From: Marinobacterium weihaiense
Lineage (GTDB): Bacteria; Pseudomonadota; Gammaproteobacteria; Pseudomonadales; Balneatricaceae
Reading direction: 5' to 3'
Assembly (NCBI RefSeq): GCF_019061305.1
Contig: NZ_JAHQZT010000004.1
Coordinates: 62,001-126,000, forward strand
DNA length: 64,000 nt
Shown here one piece after another: positions 8,267 through 18,605 of this stretch. The stretch's first letter is position 1. Every line of letters starts with the position of its first letter. The notes below the pieces were generated by a model. The model was not told the origin of the DNA. It did no database searches and saw only the letters and a program-made list of their open reading frames with translations. A program made the translations under genes and the position numbers.

Positions 8267-9190
8267 TCAGAAGCCGGCCAGCACTTCCAGGTGAGCCTGT
8301 ACACAGAAGGCGAGAGGAACCGGATTATAACCGCCTTCCAGTACGGAAATGATACGGCCGCCGCAGTGTTGGTCGGCAAACTGTTTGATGACCTGGGTCA
8401 CCTGGCGGAAATCGTCTTCTTCCAGGTTGAGGTCAGCCATCGGATCTTCGCGATGAGCGTCGAACCCGGCAGAGATGAAAATGATGTCCGGGCGGTGTTC
8501 GGCCAAGGCCGGCAGCCAGCGCTGCTGAATGGCATCATGGAACATGTCCGGTGCGGTATGAGCGGCGATCGGACAGTTGATAATGTTGGGCCGGTCGATC
8601 TCGTGGTAGCGCTCGGGGTAGTAGGGATGCTGGAAAGTGGAGCAGACCAGCACTTCCGGACGATCCTTGAAAATATCCACAGTACCGTTGCAATGGTGCA
8701 CGTCGAAATCAAGAATGGCCACGCGCTCGATGCCAGGCTGTTCCAGTGCATGGGCGGCACCGATGGCGACATTATTGTAGAAACAGAAGCCCATGGCGAG
8801 GTTGTATTCGGCATGGTGACCTGGCGGACGCACGGCACAGAAGGCGTTCTCGGCCTTGCCTGCCAAGACCCGGTTGGTGGCCAGCACCACCGCACCGGCT
8901 GACAGGCTGGCGGCGTGAAGGGTATCGGGGCACATGGCAGTGTCGTCGTCCGTGTACACGATGCCGGACTCGGGCAGCTTGGCTTCCAGGCGCTTGCGGT
9001 GCAAGCGGTGATGCGCCAGCGCAATCTGCTCATCGGTTACCGGGACTGCCGTGACCTGATCGAGATGGTCGATCAGGCCGGTGCGCTCCAGCACCTTGTT
9101 GATCGCAGCAAGCCGCATCGGGGTGTCCGGATGTTCCGGTCCCATATTGTGCAGCATGCAATCCTTGTGGGTAATAAATGCCGTGGTCAT
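8267..9190 (-). CDS. Histone deacetylase-superfamily amidohydrolase
   Basis: Zinc-dependent deacetylase of the class II HDAC/acetylpolyamine amidohydrolase type; bacterial members act on acetylated polyamines or other small amides. It has 307 residues from MTTAFITHKD. Motifs: VRPPGHHAE (catalytic His pair), MGFCFYNNVA, LDFDVHHCNGT (zinc Asp and His), ISAGFDAHREDP (zinc Asp) and LEGGYN. All catalytic residues are present. A longer frame to 9238 exists, but GAGGAG lies upstream of this ATG and the family starts here. It converges on the AhpD-like gene with a 9-bp gap. Confidence 0.93.
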   Translation of the reverse strand: MTTAFITHKDCMLHNMGPEHPDTPMRLAAINKVLERTGLIDHLDQVTAVPVTDEQIALAHHRLHRKRLEAKLPESGIVYTDDDTAMCPDTLHAASLSAGAVVLATNRVLAGKAENAFCAVRPPGHHAEYNLAMGFCFYNNVAIGAAHALEQPGIERVAILDFDVHHCNGTVDIFKDRPEVLVCSTFQHPYYPERYHEIDRPNIINCPIAAHTAPDMFHDAIQQRWLPALAEHRPDIIFISAGFDAHREDPMADLNLEEDDFRQVTQVIKQFADQHCGGRIISVLEGGYNPVPLAFCVQAHLEVLAGF

Positions 9191-9364
9191 AGCGCTAGCA
9201 TACTCCTCTACTGTCGACATTCTAGAGCAAAACAGCATGACAGAGGCTTAGGCGATGGTCTTAGTCGATAACAACCTTGTCAAACGCGTGGATACTTGAC
9301 CCGGGTCATGCGACAGAGCCGTGAGCTGTCCTATAGTCATTTCACAGCATAGAACTGTCTTCGT

Positions 9365-9400
9365 CACCGAGTGTTGACACCCCGCGCTCGGTGTTTTTTT
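9365..9400 (+). terminator. Intrinsic terminator in the leader of the receiver-TPR gene
   Basis: CACCGAG/CTCGGTG stem (7 bp, 15-nt loop) followed by seven T. The next gene on the left is on the opposite strand, so no coding transcript ends here. It could end a short RNA starting near a TATAGT box at 9332-9337, or act as an attenuator in the leader of the downstream gene. Confidence 0.65.
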
Positions 9401-9469
9401 ATTGGCGTACCTCCCCTTGCTTCTGGCATCCAACTTCCCTCTGTATACTGTTTCTTCTTTTTCCGAACC

Positions 9470-11110
9470 ATGGCACTGATGCAGGGTGGATTGGCCGCAG
9501 TGGGTTTTCGCAGCATTGATTATTCCAACAAAAGCGTTCTGTTGATCGACAGCAGCGGTAACCTGCGCTCGACTATCTATTACATGCTGCGAGAGCTGGG
9601 GGTTCGCAACCTCAAGGCGGTCACGGTCAATGAAAAGGTTCTGGGCCTGATCCGTGACGAGCCGTTCGACATTATCCTGCTGGGACATAACAGCAGTGAC
9701 GCCGTGACTGGCATGCAACTGCTGGAAGAGGCGCGTTTTCGTGGTTTCATGCGGCCGACATCCGGTTGGATCTTCATGACCAGCGATGCCTCCCAGGAGG
9801 TTGTGCTGCATGCCATTGACAGCCGTCCGGATGATCTGTTGACGCGCCCCTTTTCCATTGAAGAGCTCAAGCATCGTCTGGACCAGCTGGTAAGGCGCAA
9901 GGATAGCTTGCGCGCTGTTGAGCAGGCCGTGGAAGCCGGGGACCTAGAAGGGGCTGTCCTGGCCTGCGATGATATTCCGAGGCAGGACCCCAACAGTGAC
10001 TACGCCCGCCGGCTCAAAGCCAGCCTTTTGCTGCAGCTGGGGCGGGCGGATGAGGCCTATGCCGTACTGGAAGCGGTATTCTGGCAGGCGCCCGACAAGG
10101 AGGTGGGGCTGTGCATGGCGCAGTCTCTGGTGGCGATGCATCGCCTGGCGGAAGCCCAGGATCTGCTGGAAAGCCTGATTGAAAGTTATCCACTATTGAT
10201 TGCGGCCTATGACCTGCTGGCGCAGGTACATGAGCAAAGCGGGGACCTTGAGGGAGCCTGTGACATCCTGCGCTCAGCGACGGCCAAGGCGCCGTTGGGC
10301 ATTCCGCGGCAGATGGAACTGGGGCGGGTAGCCACTCAGACTCGAATACTGTCACTGGCGGAAGGCGCCTATCGCAAGTCGATCGCTCTGGGGCGGCGCA
10401 GTTGCTATCGTTCGCCTGAACCCTACCTGCGCCTGGCCAATATCCGCCGTCTGGAGTTGCAGAGTGCGGAGCCTCGGCGTCGCATCGAGCTGCACAATGA
10501 TCTGGACAGTCTGCTTAACAATGCGGAATTCAACTTTCCCCGCGATACCGAGCTCAAGGTGCGCACGGCCCTGTTGCGCGCTGAAGTGTGTCAGGATCTG
10601 CATGAAGTGGATGAAGCACGCAAGCATCGCGAAGAAGCGGAACGCCACAACGCGCAGCTGGAACAGCCGCTGCTGCTGGAACGCGAGCGCCTGATTCTGT
10701 CAGGCGACGCAGTGCCCGTGCTGGAGCCGGAAGCGCTGCCGCAGGCGTTGGAGCCGGCGACCGGTAAGCCGCGCGACGAAGGCATGAGCGATAAGGTCAA
10801 TCGCCTCGGGGTGAAGCACTACCTGGCAGGCAAGACAACACAGGCGATCCGTTATTTTGGTCTGGCCATCGAGTATGACCCCGGCAATGCTGCGGCCCTG
10901 CTCAACCTGGCTCAGTTGTTCATGGAGGCAGCCCGTGATCATGCCGGCAAGCGTGAGGCGCGGTTGAAAATGGTGGATCGTTACCTGCGCCTGACCGAGC
11001 GGATCCCGCTGGATGCAGCCAAACGGCTGCGCAAGAATCAGCTCATCGAGCATCGTCAGACATCGCTTGACGAGCTGCCGGCAGGGAGTCTAGGCGTACT
11101 GCTGCGCTGA
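9470..11110 (+). CDS. Degenerate receiver domain fused to TPR repeats
   Basis: About 546 residues. The N-terminal 130 have a CheY-like fold (SVLLIDSSGNLRSTIYYML at the start, RPFSIEELKHRLDQLV at the end). The phosphoacceptor position reads IILLGHNSSD, with Gly in place of Asp, and the conserved Lys is Arg (LTRPFS), so phosphorylation is unlikely. The rest is helical TPR repeats (ADEAYAVLEAVFWQAP, AEAQDLLESLIESYP, and TTQAIRYFGLAIEYDPGNA near the end), suggesting a protein-binding scaffold. No clear Shine-Dalgarno precedes the ATG and an internal GTG near 9500 is possible. TATACT at 9444-9449 may be the -10. Partners unknown. Confidence 0.85.
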   Translation: MALMQGGLAAVGFRSIDYSNKSVLLIDSSGNLRSTIYYMLRELGVRNLKAVTVNEKVLGLIRDEPFDIILLGHNSSDAVTGMQLLEEARFRGFMRPTSGWIFMTSDASQEVVLHAIDSRPDDLLTRPFSIEELKHRLDQLVRRKDSLRAVEQAVEAGDLEGAVLACDDIPRQDPNSDYARRLKASLLLQLGRADEAYAVLEAVFWQAPDKEVGLCMAQSLVAMHRLAEAQDLLESLIESYPLLIAAYDLLAQVHEQSGDLEGACDILRSATAKAPLGIPRQMELGRVATQTRILSLAEGAYRKSIALGRRSCYRSPEPYLRLANIRRLELQSAEPRRRIELHNDLDSLLNNAEFNFPRDTELKVRTALLRAEVCQDLHEVDEARKHREEAERHNAQLEQPLLLERERLILSGDAVPVLEPEALPQALEPATGKPRDEGMSDKVNRLGVKHYLAGKTTQAIRYFGLAIEYDPGNAAALLNLAQLFMEAARDHAGKREARLKMVDRYLRLTERIPLDAAKRLRKNQLIEHRQTSLDELPAGSLGVLLR

Positions 11111-11113
11111 CGC

Positions 11114-12649
11114 TCAGTCCAGCTGCTCGAGAAAGATGCGCGCACTCTCTTCGATCTGCTGGCGCTGTGTATCCGACATCCGTTCCAGGTTGCGATAGGC
11201 TAACCCCAGGCGCGGGTTGCGGCGTAGCTGAGCGGCGTTGCGCTGCAGAAAATCCCAGTACAGATAGTTGAACGGACAGGCCCGATCGCCGTGTTTCTGC
11301 TTGACGTTGTAATGGCACTGGCGGCAGTAATCCGACATGCGGTTGATATAGGCACCACCGGCCGCATAGGGTTTGCTGGCCAGTACACCGCCATCGGCGA
11401 ACAGCACCATGCCGTGTACGTTGGGCAGTTCGACCCACTCATAGGCATCGGCGTACACCAACAGATACCACTCGTTGACCTCATCCGGATTCAGCCCGGC
11501 CAGCAGAGCGAAGTTGCCCAGCACCATCAACCGCTGAATATGATGCGCATACGCATGTTGGCGCGTATCTTCCACACACTGATGAAGGCAGTTCATGGGC
11601 GTATCGGCATCCCAATAAAAGCGGGGTAGCGGTCGCGTGGCGTGAAGAAAATTGCGACTGCGGTACTCCGGCATCTTCAGCCAGTAAAGCCCACGCACAT
11701 ACTCGCGCCAACCCAAAATCTGGCGAATGAAACCTTCCACGGCATTCAGCGGCGCCAGGCCACGGTAAAGGGCCTGTTCGGCGGCCTCGATGGCTGCCCG
11801 TGGGTCCAGCAGCCCGAGGTTGATATAGAAGCTAAGGTGGGAGTGATAGAGCCAAGGGTCGCCTTGGCGCATGGCATCCTGATAGTCACCGAACAGCGGC
11901 AGCCGCTGCTCAACAAAGTCATCCAGCACCTGCTGCGCCTGCTCGGCGGTGACGGCCAGGTCAAAGTTTTCCAGAACACCGAAGTGATCATCGAAGTGCT
12001 GTTCCACCAGTGTCATCACGTCGCGGGTAATGGCGTCCGGCGTGAAACGCGTCGGGGCAGGGGGCTGGCGGTCAGCGGGCAGTGGCTGGCGATTATCATG
12101 ATCGAGATTCCATTTCCCGCCCAGTGGCTGGTCTTCTTCCAGCAGGATGCCGTAACGCCGGCGCATCTCGCGATAGAAGTACTCCATGCGCAGCTGCTTG
12201 CGGCCTTTGGCCCAGCGCTGAAAATCGGCGTGGCTGCACAGGAAGCGATCGTCCTCGCGCATTTCCAAGGTGTATTCGGGATGCTCAGTCTGCCAGTGTT
12301 CGAACTGCTGGCGCAGTCGGTATTCACCCGGTTCGGTCAGGATGCAGCGCCGACAGCCGGATTGCTGCAGCACTTTCTCGATCTCGGTGGTAAAACTGCC
12401 GGAATTGTCGGCCTCGTCGAGCCGGCGGTAACGGACCCTGAAACTGCGGGCCTGCAAGGCCTTGGCAAAGTGGCGCATGGCGGACAGAACCAGGACCAGC
12501 TTTTTCTTGTGGTGACGCACGTACTGCGCTTCGGCGCGCAGTTCACACATCAGGATGAGATCCCGATCGGGATCGGCATCCCGCAGGCTGGACAGATCGA
12601 ATCCGAGCTGGTCGCCCAGAATCAGGCGTAACGACGGGGATACAGACAC
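11114..12649 (-). CDS. Iron-sulfur cryptochrome/photolyase (prokaryotic 6-4 photolyase type)
   Basis: Flavoprotein of the deoxyribodipyrimidine photolyase-related (FeS-BCP) family, whose studied members repair (6-4) photoproducts in UV-damaged DNA with blue light. It has 511 residues from a GTG start preceded by GGAGAAG; a longer ATG frame (12739) adds an unrelated extension. The four [4Fe-4S] cysteines can be placed: one in MNCLHQC, then CRQC and DRAC. The spacing from first to second is 88 residues, then Cys-x2-Cys-x12-Cys, which matches the known arrangement of Agrobacterium PhrB as I recall it. The start RLILGDQLGFDLSSL is typical. It converges on the receiver-TPR gene with 3 bp between. 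Confidence 0.92.
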   Translation of the reverse strand: MSVSPSLRLILGDQLGFDLSSLRDADPDRDLILMCELRAEAQYVRHHKKKLVLVLSAMRHFAKALQARSFRVRYRRLDEADNSGSFTTEIEKVLQQSGCRRCILTEPGEYRLRQQFEHWQTEHPEYTLEMREDDRFLCSHADFQRWAKGRKQLRMEYFYREMRRRYGILLEEDQPLGGKWNLDHDNRQPLPADRQPPAPTRFTPDAITRDVMTLVEQHFDDHFGVLENFDLAVTAEQAQQVLDDFVEQRLPLFGDYQDAMRQGDPWLYHSHLSFYINLGLLDPRAAIEAAEQALYRGLAPLNAVEGFIRQILGWREYVRGLYWLKMPEYRSRNFLHATRPLPRFYWDADTPMNCLHQCVEDTRQHAYAHHIQRLMVLGNFALLAGLNPDEVNEWYLLVYADAYEWVELPNVHGMVLFADGGVLASKPYAAGGAYINRMSDYCRQCHYNVKQKHGDRACPFNYLYWDFLQRNAAQLRRNPRLGLAYRNLERMSDTQRQQIEESARIFLEQLD

Positions 12650-12739
12650 GGCAACTTCTCCACAGGGTGTGTCGTCGTTTACGCATCGAAAGTGGAGTCG
12701 GATTGCGTTGCCGTGCCCTGGCCACTGTAGTGCAAGCAT

Positions 12740-12769
12740 AAAAAAACCCGCAAGGAAAACCTTGCGGGT
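12740..12769 (-). terminator. Terminator of the small minus-strand gene at 12813-13049
   Basis: On the minus strand, a 9-10 bp perfect stem ACCCGCAAGG/CCTTGCGGGT with a TTTT loop and a run of seven T. It separates the small gene from the photolyase. Confidence 0.93.
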
Positions 12770-12812
12770 CTAAACAACAAACAACAGATCAGGTATCAAC
12801 ACCCTGAGGGCG

Positions 12813-13049
12813 TCAGGCAGTCGTAACCGACTCCATGTGACGAGTCACATGGGCACCGATACGGTGACCGCTGACAGCAATCTCGCCCTTCCAGCGCATC
12901 CAGGTCAGCAAGTCGCCAGCCTGTTTGAGCAGTCGGGCCAAAGCACCGGGGCCTTGCTCCCGAGAGCAATCGGTATAGCCCATGGCCACCAGCTCCTGGT
13001 GGATACGCTGATCCTCGTACGGAATTCCGGTGTAGTGCTTCATGTTCAT
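12813..13049 (-). CDS. Small hypothetical protein
   Basis: 78 residues from MNMKHYTGIPYEDQR, with GGGGAG six bases before the ATG. I do not recognise a family. It has no signal peptide or membrane helix; charge and hydrophobic spacing suggest a compact helical protein (DQRIHQELVAMGY, GALARLLKQAGDLLTWMRW). It is a single-gene unit with its own strong terminator 44 bp downstream, and a good Shine-Dalgarno, so it is probably real and expressed. Confidence 0.65.
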   Translation of the reverse strand: MNMKHYTGIPYEDQRIHQELVAMGYTDCSREQGPGALARLLKQAGDLLTWMRWKGEIAVSGHRIGAHVTRHMESVTTA

Positions 13050-13183
13050 AACAACACTCCCCAATATGTGTGTTAGACCTTAGTATTATATCGCTCTGTG
13101 CCAGCCATTTCAACGGTCTCAAGGCTTTCGAATGGCAAAACCTCTACACTTAGACCGAGATGGCCAGACCCGGGAGGTGCCAC

Positions 13184-13774
13184 GTGTCCGTCACTGTCTT
13201 GACTCATCCCGTTACGCTGTTGCTGTTGGTTGGGGTGGCACTGGGGCTGTTGTTGCTTGGCCTGCGTCCGCGTGTTTTCTCGGCATCGTTGCAGAGGCCG
13301 GTGGGAACAGCGGCATTGTTGGCGCGGGCGCTCTGGCAGCAACGGTTGCAGGCCGAGCTCAGTCGGAGCGGACGCTACGGCAGCACACTGAGCGTGATGC
13401 TGCTGGATATCGATCATTTTCGGCGTATCAACGATTGCCATGGTCGACGGACCGGTGATGGAGTGATTGAAGCCGTCGCCCTGTGGTTGCACGAGCGCCT
13501 GCGGGATAGTGACTGTCTGGGCGAATATCGCGAGGGCGCTTTTGCCATTCTGCTGCCGGAAACCAGTCAACTGCAGGCAGAGCACCTGGGCCAGCGTCTG
13601 CAGCAGTCTCTGGCCGGAGAGTCGGTTGTGCCGGGGGAATTCGGTGACATAACGCTGAGCATTGGCATTGCCAGCAGCAGCGGGGGAGTGCCGGACATGC
13701 CGGTACTGCTGGCTGGGGCCGAAGCCGCGCTGGATCGTGCCAAGTCGCAGGGGCGCAACCGGGTGTGCACATGA
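13184..13774 (+). CDS. Membrane-anchored degenerate GGDEF protein with intact I-site
   Basis: 196 residues from GTG with GGGAGG seven bases upstream; an ATG at 13160 lacks this. One N-terminal membrane helix (VTLLLLVGVALGLLLLGL) and a GGDEF fold. The nucleotide-binding part is kept (LLDIDHFRRINDCHGRRTGD), but the catalytic loop reads EYREGAF where active enzymes have RYGGEEF. The RxxD inhibitory site is intact as RDSD, exactly five residues before the loop. Cyclase activity is improbable; binding of cyclic di-GMP at the I-site is plausible. The last repeat-helix (AGAEAALDRAKSQGRNRV) is normal for the family. Confidence 0.88.
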   Translation: MSVTVLTHPVTLLLLVGVALGLLLLGLRPRVFSASLQRPVGTAALLARALWQQRLQAELSRSGRYGSTLSVMLLDIDHFRRINDCHGRRTGDGVIEAVALWLHERLRDSDCLGEYREGAFAILLPETSQLQAEHLGQRLQQSLAGESVVPGEFGDITLSIGIASSSGGVPDMPVLLAGAEAALDRAKSQGRNRVCT

Positions 13775-13803
13775 TGCAGTTGGAAAAATAAATCAGCAGG
13801 CAC

Positions 13804-13833
13804 AAAAAAAGCGGCTACCTTTCGGTTCCGCTT
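13804..13833 (-). terminator. Terminator of tRNA-Leu
   Basis: On the minus strand, AGCGG and CCGCT arms flank an inner ACC/GGT helix with GAAA loop, and seven T follow. It ends the tRNA-Leu transcript 59 nt past the CCA. Confidence 0.85.
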
Positions 13834-13891
13834 ACTTTCTAAGTCCTTGATATAAAGACTTTTAATGTGCTTCTTCAATGATTTGAAGAGG

Positions 13892-13978
13892 TGGTACCAG
13901 TGGCCGGACTCGAACCGGCACGCCCGTTAAGGCAACGGATTTTGAATCCGTCGTGTCTACCAATTTCACCACACTGGC
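13892..13978 (-). tRNA. tRNA-Leu (CAA)
   Basis: 87-nt class II tRNA with acceptor stem GCCAGTG/CACTGGT, anticodon CAA (GGATTCAAAATCC), a long variable arm and encoded CCA. It reads UUG. Confidence 0.97.
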
Positions 13979-14015
13979 ACTGCGATGAGCTGCTTGGGTC
14001 ACAAGCAAGGCGCAT

Positions 14016-14043
14016 ATTATAGTCGACCAGTGGCAATCGTCAA
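14016..14043 (-). promoter_or_regulatory. Promoter of tRNA-Leu
   Basis: Minus strand TTGACG (14038-14043), 16-bp spacer, TATAAT (14016-14021), then a GC-rich discriminator (ATGCGCC). This is the form expected of a strong stable-RNA promoter. Confidence 0.85.
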
Positions 14044-14112
14044 TCAACACTGAAAAAAAGCTGTTATTGAGGTAGGATTACGGCTTTACACAATCGGTTT
14101 TGATGACGTCCC

Positions 14113-16298
<2,186 letters not shown>

Positions 16299-16336
16299 CA
16301 CGTACATTATCGACTGTAATCGGGAGTATAACCTGA

Positions 16337-16669
16337 ATGAGTTTTCTGATTTCTCCGGCCCTGGCCGCCGACGCCCCTGCGGCTGCCCCGGATGCGGGCA
16401 TGTTCAACATCATCTTTCTGGTCGGCTTCGGTCTGATTTTCTACTTCTTCATGTGGCGCCCCCAGGCCAAGCGTGCCAAGGAGCACAAAAACCTGATCGC
16501 AGGCCTGGCCAAAGGTGACGAAGTGATCACCGCTGGCGGTATTATCGGCAAAGTCACGCGTCTGACTGACGATTATGTAGTGTTGGAGGTGTCCGAAGGC
16601 ACCGAACTGAAGTTCCAGAAAGCCCACGTGGCGGCTGAGCTGCCCAAGGGTACGATCAAGGGCATTTGA
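16337..16669 (+). CDS. yajC: Preprotein translocase subunit YajC
   Basis: Accessory inner-membrane subunit of the SecDF-YajC holocomplex. 110 residues: a short periplasmic Ala/Pro-rich start, one membrane helix (about 26-44, IIFLVGFGLIFYFFMWRPQ) and a basic cytoplasmic domain with GLAKGDEVITAGGIIGKV, the family signature. It lies between tgt and secD as in most gammaproteobacteria, with 38 and 69 bp gaps. Confidence 0.97.
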   Translation: MSFLISPALAADAPAAAPDAGMFNIIFLVGFGLIFYFFMWRPQAKRAKEHKNLIAGLAKGDEVITAGGIIGKVTRLTDDYVVLEVSEGTELKFQKAHVAAELPKGTIKGI

Positions 16670-16690
16670 TCGCCCTGTCTGAGTGATCCG

Positions 16691-16720
16691 GCGCCACTGT
16701 TCAGGTGGCGCTTTCGTTTT
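16691..16720 (+). terminator. Hairpin with T-rich tail between yajC and secD
   Basis: GCGCCAC/GTGGCGC (7-bp perfect stem, 7-nt loop) followed by TTTCGTTTTT. The T-run is interrupted, so this may be a partial terminator that sets the ratio of yajC to secD transcripts. Confidence 0.6.
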
Positions 16721-16738
16721 TGGTGAGGATGGAGCACG

Positions 16739-18595
16739 ATGCTCAACCGCTACCCCCTGTGGAAAAACCTGATGATCCTGCTGGTGCTGGCCATTGCCGG
16801 TCTCTATGCAGCCCCCAACCTGTACCCCGATGACTTTGCCGTTCAGGTGTCCGGCAGCCGCAATACGGCCGCCGTGGACCCGGCGACACTGACGCGCATC
16901 GAGACGGCCCTGAAGGCGTCTGGCATCGAGGTCAAGGCCACTGAAATGCAGCAGGATGGCGTCGGCCTGATCCGGCTGATCGGTTCTGATGCGCAGCTCA
17001 AGGCCAAGGAGGTGATCGCAGATCAACTGGGGAGTGGTTATGTCGTCGCGCTCAACCTGGCCCCAACGACACCCGACTGGCTGAGCAGTCTGGGTGCCGG
17101 ACCAATGAAGCTGGGCCTTGACCTGCGCGGTGGCGTGCACTTCCTGCTTGAAGTGGACATGGCACAGGCCGTCGGCCAGCGTCTTGACGTGTATGTCAGC
17201 GAGATCAAGAGCAAGTTGCGTGACGAGAAACTACGCTACCGTGTAGTCGAGCACCTGGACGATGGCCGCCTGGCCATTCGCTTCGTCGATGCCGATACCC
17301 GTGATGCCGCCTCCAGCCTGCTGTTGCGCAGCTATCAGGAGTTTCTGGTGGACAGCCAAGACGTGGATGGTGACGCCTGGTTGTATGTCAACCTGACCGA
17401 GCAGACCATCCGCGAGATCGAAGATTACGCCATCAAGCAGAACCTGACGACGCTGCGCAACCGTGTCAACGAGCTGGGCGTGGCGGAGCCGCTGGTACAG
17501 CGCCAGGGCCGTAACCGTATCGTAGTGCAGCTGCCCGGCGTGCAGGATGCCGCGGCAGCCAAGCGCATCATCGGCAAGACTGCCAACCTGGAGTTCCGTC
17601 TGGAAGCGGGGCCGGATGCCGGCCGTGCCGATACCGAGGTATATCCGTTCCGCAATACGCCGGAGCGCAAGGCCACCCTGGAACGTGATGTGATCATTAC
17701 CGGCTCCAGTGTTGCCAATGCCCAGGCGGCCTTTGACGAGAATGGAATGCCGCAGGTGTCCATTACTCTTGATGCCAAGGGCGGCCAGTTGATGAGCCGT
17801 GTCACGCGCAATGCCATTCAGCGCCGCATGGCGGTACTGTTCGTGGAGCACAAACAGCGCACGCTGGTGCAAACCATTGATGGCGAACGGGTCGAGAAAC
17901 GCATTCCGTTTACCGAAAAAGGTATCATTTCCCTAGCGACCATTCAGAGCACGCTGGGCAACCAGTTCCGCATCACCGGTCTGGACAGCGCTCAGGAGTC
18001 CTCCGAACTGGCGCTGCTGCTGCGTGCCGGTGCTCTGGCAGCGCCGATCTACTTCGTGGAAGAGCGCACTGTTGGTCCGAGTCTTGGAGCCGAGAACATC
18101 GAGCTGGGTACGCTCTCGGTACAGATCGGTTTCGCACTGGTGCTGGTGTTCATGCTGGTGTATTACAAGGTGTTCGGTCTGCTGGCCAACGTGGCTCTGA
18201 CGCTGAACCTGGTACTGCTGGTGGCGGTGATGTCGCTGCTTTCGGCCACGCTGACGTTGCCGGGCATTGCCGGTATCGTGCTCACGGTGGGCATGGCGGT
18301 GGACGCCAACGTGCTCATATTCGAGCGTATCAAGGAAGAGTTGCGTAACGGCCTGCCGGTACAGTCCGCGATCCACTCCGGCTTTGCGCGTGCCTTTACC
18401 ACCATCCTGGATGCCAATATCACCACCTTGATTGCGGCGGTGATTCTGTTTGCCATGGGGACAGGCCCGGTCAAGGGCTTTGCCGTAACCCTGTCGGTTG
18501 GCATTCTAACCTCCATGTTCACTGCGCTGCTGGTGACCCGTGCCCTGGTTAACCTGGTGTACGGCGGCCGCACGCTGAAGAAAGTGATGATCTGA
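16739..18595 (+). CDS. secD: Protein translocase subunit SecD
   Basis: RND-type membrane protein that uses the proton or sodium gradient to help pull secreted proteins through SecYEG. 618 residues: N-terminal helix (MILLVLAIAGLYAAPNLYP), large periplasmic P1 domain with GLDLRGGVHFLLEVD, and the C-terminal five-helix bundle with VGMAVDANVLIFERIKEE, whose Asp and Arg are implicated in ion transport. Full length. Ten bp precede secF. Confidence 0.98.
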   Translation: MLNRYPLWKNLMILLVLAIAGLYAAPNLYPDDFAVQVSGSRNTAAVDPATLTRIETALKASGIEVKATEMQQDGVGLIRLIGSDAQLKAKEVIADQLGSGYVVALNLAPTTPDWLSSLGAGPMKLGLDLRGGVHFLLEVDMAQAVGQRLDVYVSEIKSKLRDEKLRYRVVEHLDDGRLAIRFVDADTRDAASSLLLRSYQEFLVDSQDVDGDAWLYVNLTEQTIREIEDYAIKQNLTTLRNRVNELGVAEPLVQRQGRNRIVVQLPGVQDAAAAKRIIGKTANLEFRLEAGPDAGRADTEVYPFRNTPERKATLERDVIITGSSVANAQAAFDENGMPQVSITLDAKGGQLMSRVTRNAIQRRMAVLFVEHKQRTLVQTIDGERVEKRIPFTEKGIISLATIQSTLGNQFRITGLDSAQESSELALLLRAGALAAPIYFVEERTVGPSLGAENIELGTLSVQIGFALVLVFMLVYYKVFGLLANVALTLNLVLLVAVMSLLSATLTLPGIAGIVLTVGMAVDANVLIFERIKEELRNGLPVQSAIHSGFARAFTTILDANITTLIAAVILFAMGTGPVKGFAVTLSVGILTSMFTALLVTRALVNLVYGGRTLKKVMI

Positions 18596-18605
18596 GGAGA
18601 GACCC

